Below are positions 25,201-37,200 of a stretch of DNA of 64,000 bases, in pieces. Numbering within the stretch: position 1 is the first letter of the stretch; every line of letters starts with the position of its first letter. Source of the stretch: Parvibacter caecicola (GTDB taxonomy: Bacteria > Actinomycetota > Coriobacteriia > Coriobacteriales > Eggerthellaceae); assembly GCF_003725335.1 (NCBI RefSeq), contig NZ_QIBY01000010.1, positions 1 to 64,000 of the forward strand, read 5' to 3'. The notes under the pieces were generated by a model. The model worked only from the letters and a program-made list of their open reading frames with translations. It was not told the DNA's origin and made no database searches. The position numbers were made by a program, and so were the translations under genes.

Positions 25201-28200
25201 GAACAACTGGCACGGCACTGCCAACAACACCCATTACGAGAGCGTGGGTTCGGTAACCTACAACACCGGTGCCCGCCTCACCCTTACCCAGAAGTTCGAC
25301 ACCGGCGCCTTCGACGCCTACTACGTGAAGATTCGCCAGCAGGCGCTGAAGTACATCAACTCCGTTACCGTGAACTACAAGAACGGCAGCAGCTTCACCG
25401 TTGACGGCGCCACCATCCGCCGCGAGTACTACAACAGCCTGCACATCACTGACAGCTCCGATGGCACCGCTACTTCGGTGCAGGTGGACGAGGACGGCTA
25501 CTATTACTTCCGTCTGAACCTGCTGCAGGTGGATGCCAACGGCCAAACCATCGTCACCAACAACCCACAGCCCAGCTTTGGCGTGAACCAGGCCACCGCC
25601 TACAAGGACACCTTCGCCGAGTACACCGATGAGGCCCTGATCAACCCGGTGCAGTCGGTGGTGTACGACGTGACCATCAACCAGGGCACCGAGGTGTCCG
25701 ACGGCGCCGGCGGCGTGAAGTCGGTTTCTCCCGATTACGGCCAGTGGTTCGCCGATCGCCTGAGCGATGCCAACACCTGGACCAAGGACATGTCGTTCGA
25801 GGTTACCGGCCGCTTCTACAAGAGCAACGCCACCGTGAACGCCACTACCGATGTGGCCATGACCATCGGCGGCGATTACTCTGGCGAAACCTACAGCCAC
25901 AAGGCGGCCCAGCGCTACGACTCTCCTACCAAGCGGGCCGACACCAGCAAGGATTTGGCCGATGACAGCGAAGCCCGCGGCAGCTGGTCGTATCGCAACC
26001 TGCACCAAACCGGCGCTTGCCACTACTACTCCAGCTACTGGAGCTATCACCATGTGCACTACCATGCCTTCGACGAAGGAAAGATGCGCCACCTGCGCAC
26101 CCGCGTGGCCTTCAACGTGTACGAGAGCCGTAACTTCCTGAAGAAGACCTTCAGCAAGAGCGGCAACGCCTGGAACGACCCCAACTACCTGAACAACCCC
26201 ATGAGCGGCTGGGTGTTGAACGACGGCACCGAAAGCGCCAGCTACGGCGCCGACAACGCCTACCTCATGAGCCTGTACCGCGAAACCCCCGGCTATGACA
26301 GCTCCGCCTATGGCAACTCCAACTACCAGTTGTGGGGCGCCTACTCGGCCGCCGACAACATGACCATCACCGATGTGATGCCCACCGTGTACCCCGATGC
26401 CGACACCGACTACTTCGGCTTCGTGGGCATGGGCCTGAAGTTCCGCAACGGCAGCGGCGTTGCCACCCACTTGAACCCGGCCACCAACGAGGCGAAGTAC
26501 AACGTGGACAGCAACTTCCGCAACGTGTTTGTGAAGATCAACACCGCCCGCTGGGTGGAGGACGCCGACAATCCGGTGAATAGCTGGATCCAGAGTCCCT
26601 CTAACCCCATCACCCTCACCAACGCCAACACCAACACCGGCTGGAAGCGCGAAAACAGCGGTGACCGCACCCTGGTAATTCGCGAAAAGGGCACCTACGA
26701 GGTGAAGCCGGTTACTCTGAGCGCCGCCTACAGCGCCAGCCCCACCCTGCCGGAGGAGCGCGTGAACGCCAGCGGCCTGCGGGTGGGCAACAACGGCAAC
26801 GTGATTTACTTCGATAAGAACAGCATGCCGGTGGAGAAGGCTGCCGCCGGCACCGTGGTGTACACCGAAACCCTGGTGAACACCGTGGAGAGCGACCCGG
26901 TGCTGGCCCTTGCCCCCACCACCGACTTCGAGCTGAGCCAGGGCCTGGCCCAGCTGTTTGCCGAGGGCGTGGACAAGAACGGCGACGCGGTAATTTACTT
27001 CCAGCGCGACTTCGACCACGACCCTGACTTCATGGACAAGGCCAACTGGAACTACGCCGGCAGCTGGGTGCCCAACTACCAGATGGTGGACGGCGCCTAC
27101 GTGGAGAACACCATTGGCATGAAAGCGGTGGTGCGCACCGCCGGCGGCACCGGCCGCACCAGCGCCCTGGTGAAGGAAGCCGGCGCCGTAAGCCAGAAGC
27201 AGCCGCTTACGCTGCACCTGCCCGACGGCGAGATGGTGGTGAGCTACCAGCTGAACCTGGGCCCCTACGCCGGCGACGCCGACGCCACCGCTGAAACCGC
27301 CCGCATCTACGACGGCGACAAGGGCACCGAGGCCACCCAGGCCGACTACGCGGTGCTGGGCCGCCCGTACCTGTACGTGGGCCAGGTAAACAAGCTGTAC
27401 AACTACGCTTCCCAGAACAAGGTGTCCAACCCCTACGAGGCCAGCACCTATCTGGCCAGCCCCTCCAAGATCACCTACGGTTACAGCGACTACCGCCAGA
27501 ACGCCACCAACAACGCCACCGTGAGCTACAGCCACTTCTACGACAACGACCGTTTGGACAACGGCAATCGTCGCACGGCCCCGCTCACCAACAACAGCTA
27601 CGTTGGAAACGGCAGTTACGGTAGCCGCGGCGAGAACAACCAGGTGTTCAGCTTGAACACCGGCACCACTTTGGCCGGTACTGGCAGCGATTCGCTGGAA
27701 ACCACCGTTACCCCCAACAACATGTTCGCCTTCAAGGTGCCCGGTTACGTGACCGCCACCCACAGCGTGTACGGCACCTGGGCCGGCACCCACAACTGGG
27801 CAGGCGGCTGGAACAGCTGGAACAGCAGCAGCAGCTACTGGCTGCCGGCCGACAGCTCCACCGAGAACAGCTGGATGGTGGGCTACAAGATTCAGGCCGG
27901 TTACGCCACCACGCTGCAAACGGAAAGCGACGGTAAGTACGCCACCACCCTGCTGAAGGACGTGGACGGCAAAGACATCACTGGCACAGGTCAGCAGTTC
28001 ACCTACGACCCCTCCAACAGCGCTACCCATTCCAACACGGCACTTTCCGGCGCTGCCACCGACGTGTGGGGCTATACCTACACCACTCCTGGTTCTGGCT
28101 ATATGCCCACTTGGACCAGCGACTATCGCGGCGTGCCCACCGGCAGCCCGGCGCTGCCTACCTCTAGCCCCAACGCCCAGTCTGAGACTACGGGTCGCTG

Positions 28201-31200
28201 GTGGGTGAACACCTGGCACGGTTCTTACAACACCCAAACTGGTAGCCAGGATTATCTGTGGAACGGTAGCGTTGATTACAGCATGCACAGCAAGAGCGAT
28301 TCGGCTGGCAATGAATACCACAATGGCTATGGCTGGAACCGCCGCGACACCAACGGCGACGGCCAGTATTCCAACCAGGATCTATACTCCGACAGCGTGG
28401 CCATCGTGGATTACGCCGACGACAACGTAACCCCCAACAAGGCCACCTACGAGGTGCGTTTCCGCAACCGCGTTGACGGCAACGTGGCCAACCAGGTGGA
28501 CGGCAACCGTGCTGCCCACCTCTCCGAGGTTACCCTGCGCTCCATCATCGACACCAACTACAGCGGCGCCAACCGCATCAACTCCATCTTCCGCCTGCAG
28601 AATCTCTACGTGCCGGTGAACCTGGTGCCTTCGGGCGTGTGCGATGTCGATTGCGAGGAGTGCGCCGAGGCCCGCGATGCGGCGGGGGAGGGCAGCGCCG
28701 CTACCGGCAGCGCCGCCGAGCTGACTGCTCAGGCGAAGGCGCTGGAAGAGGCTTACAACGCCGCCAAGGAAACCTACGAAACCAAGAAGGCCACCGCTGG
28801 CACCCCGCAGCGGGAGATTGACGCCGCCAAGGCCGCCATGGATGAGGCCGAGGCTCAGTGGCAGGCGCTGGCGCTGGTGGCCCTGTACGCCCAGCGCACC
28901 GAGCAGCGCAAAGCGGAGTGGGATGCCAACAAGGCCGCCCTGGACAAGCTTGAGGCCGACGGCGCCGCCGCCGACAAGATTGCCTCTGCCCAGGCCCTCA
29001 CCGACCAGGCCGAGCAGCGCTACCTGGGCGCCAAGGTGATGTTCGACGCGGCCAAGTGCCCCGAGGACGCCAACTGCAGCCAGTGCGCCGGCGAGTGGTT
29101 CCAGGTGGCCAAGTTCATGTTCAAGTACATCGATGCCAACGGCAAAGAGCAGAACAAGTACGTTACCTGGCAAGAGCTGGTGGCGGACGGCCGCGTGAGC
29201 GCGCCTCTGACCGCCGACGGCAAGCTGGACACCGACGGCGACTACGCCATCGACCTGGAGGGTTACCTGCGCGACTCCTTCGTGGCGGCCGACTACGCCG
29301 GCGGCCTGACGGTAAGCCCCACCAACCGGGTTTCCCTGGGCAGCTACGGTCCCTTCAAAAATCTGAACGACGACGCCATTTCCTACCCGCTGTACAAGGC
29401 CACCGACGCCACCAACACCATTGATGGCTTCGAGGACGACCCCACGGTGAACGGCACCTACGCCAAGGCCCTGATCACCGAGGTGCAGCTGGCCTTTGTG
29501 GCCCCCAACGCCAACCGCCGCTTCCCCGAAACCATGCTGGATTCGGGCCAGTGGCTGTCGCGTCCCACCCAGAAGGGCACCGCCGCCAACCCCACCGCCA
29601 CGGCTCAGGCCAAGGGCGACACCTACGACGCGGACGGCAACCTGGTGCAGCTGGGCAACTACGCCTTCAAGTACGATGGCGTGTTTGTGGACCGCACCTA
29701 CGAGAACTTCACCCAGGCCCAGGCTGCCACCATCGACCCCGACGGCGGCAACTGGGACTACACCTCCACGCCCACCTTCGGCAAAGAGGCCAACCAGTAC
29801 CGCGGCGAGGTATCCCGCCACGAGCTGAAGATCGACCGCATCAAGTCGAAAGACCCCAACACCGAGGCCTTCGGCAACTATGTGGAACGCTTCGCCGAGT
29901 ACAGCACCCGTCATCTGCTGGGCCAGATGGACGTGGACTACACCCGCGGCAAGAAGATTGAAAGCGGTGTGGACGGCAAGAGCAACAACCAGGTGTTCGG
30001 CTACGACGCCGATGGCCAGTCCATGACCTGGCCCTTCAGCTACGCCCCCAATGCCGATGACAAGAACAACGACATCGACACCAGCGATGCCACCAACGAC
30101 ATTCCCGACGGCGCCCTGTACGCCGGCGACTATGTGGAGTACACCCTGTTCGTAGGCGCGAACGGCAACTCCGCCCTGCCGCTGCAGCATGTGGACGGCC
30201 GCTTCACCGTGGGCAAGGGCCAACGCATCGTGGGCTGGGAAGTGCTGCGCGAAGTGGGCGATGACGGCACGTCTGTTGTGGCAAAGAACACGGTGGGCAC
30301 CCACAATAGTGATGGTAGCGCCATCGAAGGCGGCTTGGCTTCTACTGTAACTGCAACGCTGCTGGGCGAAGGCAATGCCGTAACTTTGACCAACGCCCCC
30401 GCTTCCACTGACCTTTCCAAGGTAACCAAGGAAAGTGGCAGCAAGCTGATGCCGCAAGTGGTGGCCACCAACGTGAGCGACGCTTACAAGCAGCTGAAGG
30501 ATGCCGGCTTCGATGTAACCATCATGTACATCAGCAACGTGGCCCTCATCCCCGCCAGCTACACCAACACCTACGCCCGCGGCCAGAACGGCACCGCGGC
30601 GGCGTCCGAAGAGGGCGCCGACGACGGGGAGGCCGACCCAGCCCCCGCTGCTGCCATTCCCGCCACCGGTACCGTGGTGGGCCAGAGCGTGCCCTTCAAC
30701 CAGCAGACGCCGGTGGGTGCCGAAGTGGTGCTGACGGTGTTCAACGCCCCGGTGATGGGCGAAGACGGTGTTACCCCCGAGGACGGCACCGTGCTGGTGC
30801 CCGACGTGTCCAGCACCAACCCGGCCCAGGCCGATGCGGTGAAGACGCTGGAGGCCGCCAACTTCAACGTGGCCATCAACACCATTAACTACGGCGACGC
30901 CGCCTACGACCAAGCGCTGGCCGGCAAGGTGGTGGCCCAGAACGTTGCTGCCGGCACCTATGCCAGCAGCAACCGCATCGCCATCGACGTGATGGGCCCG
31001 GCGCCGTTTGCCGCGCCCGCCATGGTAGGGGCCGCTGTGCCCGCCATCGCTCAGCAGTTGGCCGCTGCCGGCTGCAAGGTTAACGTGCAGGTGAAGGCGG
31101 AAGAGTACGAGGCCGACGGCACCACCGTGGTTGACGCCGCCAACTTGGGCAAGATCATCTCGGCCCAGGCCGAAGACGGCACCGACATCGACGCCGGCAC

Positions 31201-34200
31201 GGCACTGGTGCCCGGCACCGTGGTGAACCTGGTGGTGTACGGCCAGGCGGACGCCTGGGGCAAGGGCAACGCCAACGTGCCCAGCGTGATGCGCCAGACC
31301 GAGGCCCAGGCGGTGGAGAACCTGAAGGCCGCCGGCTGGAACGTAACCGTGCAGTACGCCGGCATGGACGACGAGGGCAATCCGCTTGAGGGCATGGGTT
31401 CCACCACCCAGCTGGGCACCGTTATCGCCCAGAGCGTGGAGGCCGGCGCCGAGGCGGTGGAGAGCAACAACATCACCATCACGGTGTTCGGCAACAGCAG
31501 CAACCAGGGTCAGACGGAGGCTTCCTCCGCCGAACTGGAAGGCGCCGCCAACAACCGCACCATCATCTTCTCGGTGGGCAAGAAAAACACCGGCCTGCGG
31601 CTGGATGACTACAGCTACTTCGACACCCTGATCCGCAAGGGCGAAGGGGTGTACATCCGCGTCATCACCCAGATGACCGACGAGCTGCAAACCAACCCGG
31701 ATGCGCTTACCTACAACACCATCTCCAACCTGGCCTTCAACGGCAACGACGATCGCCCCTCCTACAGCGCTCAAAGCGTTCGTGCCACCTTCACCACCAC
31801 GGCGGCGCCGCTGCACGGCTACAGCCAGTACTATGTGGGCAACAAGCGCTCGCTGCTGAACGACAGCAACGGCAACCCCTATTACAGTGACCAATATGGC
31901 ACCAAGGGTGATGAGGGCCGCGCCACCATCTACAAGTATCACGAGATGCTGGACAACAATACCAGCAAGCTGAACCCCGGCGCCGATCTCACCGGCCGCG
32001 AGCAGTATGGCGCGCGCCAAACTTCCACCCTGTCCTTCTACAACCACACTGCCGACGTGAACTCGTTCCGCTACGGCGAAGGCGAGCGCTGGGCCAACTA
32101 TGTGAACCACTACAACACCGAAGCCCGCATCGTGGCCTTCAACCCGGAGGTGAGCCGCACTCGCAGCAGCAGCGCCAACCAGGACGGCAATCCGGTACGG
32201 GTGCTGGTGGGCCGCAACCAGGCGGGCAAAGACCACAACGTGGGAGCCCTGCGCAACCCCACCTGGCACACCGCCGACGTGACGGTTACGGTGAACTTCA
32301 CCGACGGCTGGGACACTGTGAACCAGGTGCCTACTGGCACCCGCATCTTCGAGGTGACCGGCAACAACATCGCCTACCCCGAGAACATGCCCCGCAACGA
32401 CCAGTCGCTGGCCAGCGATGAGGCGGACGTGCGCCAGCTGGGCCGCAAGCATGTGGAAATCGAGTACTACATTCCTAGCTACAACAACAGCCAGGGCGGC
32501 TGGCTGAAGGAAGACGGCTACCAAACCGCCTCCGGCAAGTACACCGTGGACGGCCAGGACACCTACACCGACGCCGACGGCAACGTGGTGGATTCCGCCG
32601 AATCGAACCACGAGCTGAGCGACTACATGGCCACCCGTCCCAACGCCATCGAGGGCGTGGAGCACGGCGTGAACATCAACCTGTACCGCGAAGCCACTGC
32701 CATGCGCTGGACCTACTACGACGTGCCCGCTACCTTGAACGGCACCACCCCGTTCGAGCTGGGCGTGGTGAAGCTGGAAGGTGTGGGCCGCTACACCGAC
32801 ATGCGCCTCACCCAGAAAGACCTGATGAACGGCACCTACGAGGATGCCAAGAACTGGATTGAGCGCAACCTCACCATGGACGTGGCCTATACCCACTACC
32901 ACAACGAGGACACCGTTCTGGACTTCAAGGGCAACCCCGGCACCCTCACCACCGGCGCCCCGCTGTACGACGAAGCTGCCGGCGACCACAACGCCAGCAG
33001 CATCACGCTGCCGGGCCGCGAGGCCTTCGACGCCGCCACCACCAACACCACCACGGTGACCCATGGCGAGTGGCGCACCAAGCAGAACGCCTACGACGTA
33101 ACCGACAGCCCGCTGAGGGTGTACCGCCGCATTCCCAATGCCCAGTACCAAACCCAGGTGTTCCAAACGCGCGACCAGGCCATGGCCCGCTACGACGAGA
33201 ACGCCGCCCAGAAGATCGGCTACGTGCCCGGCGAAGTGTTCTGGTACAAGGACACCCTGGTGAACGCCCGTTTGGCCAGCAAGGGCTCGAACCCGGCGGT
33301 TACCGTGGGTTCGTTCCGCCAAACTGCCCCCGGCACCTACCAGAACACCAACCAGCGGGTGAACAGCTCGTCCTCCAGCATGAGCGTGCGCTTCAGCGTG
33401 TACGAGACCACCAACTTCACCTTCAACTTCAGCGTGAGCAGCGAGGGTTGCTGCGACTACATTTACGTGCAGGCCTACAAAGACGGCGTGTATCAGCGCA
33501 ACTACGGCAATTGGGGCGGCAGCTACACTAATGCCACCTTCAATTCCGGCAATCTTGCGCCGGGCAACTGGCAGTTCAATATTGTGTATCGCAAGGACGG
33601 GTCGGTGCATTCCGGTTCCGATACCGCCACCATTTGGAACCTCAACGTGGGCGGCAGCAGCGGCGATCTTGCTGCCGACGCCGACACCCAGGCGGCGCTG
33701 CGCAACAGCGTGTCGGTTGTGGGAACTCAGGAAGAGGGCGCCGGCGAGAGCGAGATTTACAATCCGGTGTTCTACGAGCGCATTCCCACCAAGTACCTGA
33801 AGTCGGCCGTGGAGGCCGCCAACTACAAGGGCATGGCCGAAGACGGCACCGACATCATGATGGGCGGTACTTACAAAGACTTCGAAGGGGTGAGCGATCG
33901 CTACGAAGCCTACAACGGCACCGATGGCGCCGACATCGACGAAACTTACCTGGAAGCGGCGCTTCTGGGCAACATCCGCTGGTACGACTTCGATGGCAAA
34001 GACGTTACCGCTGACCGTACCCGTGGTCTGAAGCTTAAGGTGACCAAGGTTTCCAAAGAGGAGGCCCAGGACACCGGCGGCGCCATGACCGTGGCTTCGC
34101 AGGAAACCTACCGCTGCGATTACCCGAACTACAGCTATGGCCGCGCCTATGCCGACATTAACCCGGCCGAAAGCTCGCACGATACTGACTTCACCCTGTT

Positions 34201-37200
34201 CAAGATTGAGTTCGTGCGCGACGACGAGTCCATCGCCTATGACAAGTTCGTGAACGGCTACACCGCCGAAGACGGTACCGTGATCAGCGGCAAGGACATC
34301 AACAATCCCACCGAGAACCGCGTGGTGATTGCTGACGACCAGGCCACCGGCAACGTGGACGGCAGCGCCACCTCGCTTACCTCCGGCAAGCACCTGGCAA
34401 ACGAGCTGGGCACCGGCTCGAAGCTTTCCACCGAACACACCAAGCTGCGTCCCACCGACCGCCCCGACTCCGGTTCGGCGGTTATGGAAGTGGGCGACGT
34501 GCTGGAGATTTCCTTCCCCGTGCGCGCCGCTACCGAAGACCTGCCCCAGGTGTACGTGGACATGGACGCCTCCGACAGCACCGCCAAGAACGCCGACGGC
34601 TCCGCCAACACCGCCGGCATCGAGCCCGGCTTCTTCCCGCGCTTCGGCGAGTTCTACTACAGCTACTACCACTTGCACTGCGGTCATCCGGACTGCAACA
34701 GCGCCAATAGCAACTTCCTGAACCCGGCCTACGGTTCCACCAGCTTCAGCACCGGCCTGGTGCAGGGCACCACTCGCGTGTACAACCAGAACCAGTTGCT
34801 GGACCTGAATTACCTGTTGCATGAGAGCGCCTTCAGTGCCGATAAGGCCAAGCACGTGGATGCTTGGAAGATGTTCTACAACGCTTACAGCTTTATCCCG
34901 GGCACCTCGAACAACAACAAGGCCACGGGCCCCATCTCCCAGAACAGCGCTCCCAACAGCAGTTACGACTACGGTACCAGTGGCAGCAATGGCGTGTTCT
35001 ACGATGCCGACAACCAAACTGCCAACACCAAGCAGAAGGTGTCTTACAAGATTACTACCGAGCCCCTGCTGATGGGTCAGCGCACCGAGCTGCCCGATTA
35101 CACCTTCGTGACGGTGAATCAAACCGGCAGCGGCTATACCAACTACATCCGCGACTACTTCAAGTTCGTCACCGGCCCGCGCGCCAAGGAAGCCTCCACC
35201 TACACCACCGAGGTAACCGGCGAAGACGGCGCTACCGCCACCGAGGAAACCCGCGTGTCAGGCACGCCGCTTATCTGGGCCCAGAGCCGCTTGCACCTGC
35301 AGAAGGCGTGGCTGGCCACTTCTTCGGAAATTGTGAGCGACTTTGACGACCGCGCCGTTACCGGCGAAGCTCCGAAGGATTACCAGGCAGCCCGCAGCTA
35401 CAGCCTGTTCAACGCCCAGAACGGCGTTTCGGCCCCGCTGTACGATGTGAACTACAACTGGTGGGTGCGGGACACCAACCACGGCGGCACCAGCAACACC
35501 GTTAACAACTACAACGCCCGTAACATCACCCAGGGTACCTATACGGCCGCGCTGGAGTACGGCCAGGAGTACACCTCCCAGCTGACCGCCTACAACTACG
35601 GCGACCGCAACCTGGACGGTGTTACTTTCACCTACGTGATGCCCCGCGGCGCCGAGCCGGTGCTGGACGACGAGGGCAACGTGCAGCTGAGCGCCATGTT
35701 GTTGAAGGCGGTGAACGGCGCGGTGTCTGGCGCCAACAATGCTGCTGCCCCTTATGTGGACGAGGACTACGCTTCAATCCCGGCCGAGCTGATTGATGTG
35801 GAAATTCTGCAAACCCCCTATGGCGAGAACCATGGCTATGAAGCGGTGAGCACCCACCAAGACCCGGCCCGTTACTTCATTGGCAACACCCGTCAGAGCG
35901 GTGTGACCGACTTCTCCTCTGCCATGACCGGCGAGGGGGCGGGCTTGGCGCTGCTGGGCAGCTACAGCCAGGTGGCGGCCACCGCTGACGGTGCCCCCGG
36001 CACCGACGCTCGCGACGATGAGGGCCGCATTGTGGCCGACCGCAGCAAAATGACCGGCTACAACTACGTGACCAGCAGCCAGCCTTGGGTGCTGCGCATC
36101 ACCGTGAAACAAGATTTGGGCAAATGGTACGGCCGCAATGTTGACAACCAAGTGACCAACGCCGCCGACCCCGACCCCTCCGATATGACCGACTGCTACG
36201 TGAACGGCGGCTACAAGCTGAAGGTTAACCTGCGCAGCCGCATCTTCGGTAACAACGAGAGCGAAGACTGGTATGACCGTCTGCTTACCGCCCCGTGGGA
36301 CGACCTGAGTCGCATCGATTACGTGGGCGGCGAGGCCACTGGCACTGGTCACGTGGCCGGCGGTGGCGATTTTGGCAACGAAGAAACCGAAGTGGACAAG
36401 ACGGTAGGGGTAGACCTGCCTGACGTTACCGGCATGAAGCTGGAAGACGCTCTGGCGCTGCTGGAGTCTCACGGCTTCAAGGTAAACGTGAAGTACGGCG
36501 CCAAAGTGGAGAATGAAGCCGGCGACCGCGAAGTGTATGTGAACTTCAACGCTGCTGGCGGCGAGGGCACTGTGGATATGGTGACCGTGGTGCTGGAAGG
36601 CGAAGAGGTAACCGGCCTGGCCACCATGCCGGAGAACAGCTTCACCCGCGACGGCTACGTGTTTGCCGGCTGGGCCACCACCCCCGAGATGCAGGAAGGG
36701 GAAACCCTGCTGCAGCCGGGCGACACCATGGAGGTGACCTTCGACGAGGATTCCTTCGACAACAGCTACATCATGTACGCCCGTTGGTCCGACAGCCTGA
36801 TTTACGACGGCAACGGCACCGATGTTCAGGGCACAATGGATCCCACGCTGGGCATGGGCACCGGCAAAGCGGTGGTAGCCGCCAACGGCTTCACCCGCCC
36901 CGGCTACGTGTTTGACGGCTGGAACACCGCCATCGACGGCACCGGCACCGCCTACGAGGTGGGCGCCGAGTACGAACTGGACGCCGACGTGGTGGATACC
37001 CTGTACGCCCAGTGGCGCAAGTGCCTGAGCTACGACGCCAACGGCGAGGGCGCCACTCAGGTGATGGCTCCCACCCCCGTGGCCGATGGCGAAACCGACG
37101 TGGTGGTGGCCGATGACGGCTTTGGCCGCCCCGGCTACGTGTTCCTGGGTTGGAACACCGAGGCCGACGGCAGCGGCACCGCCTATCAGCCCGGCGACAA

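Noticed and set aside
30656-30670. IPATG resembling a sortase LPxTG signal
   Set aside because: It is internal, inside a PASTA-like unit, and no hydrophobic segment or basic tail follows. The reading frame continues for another 33 kb.
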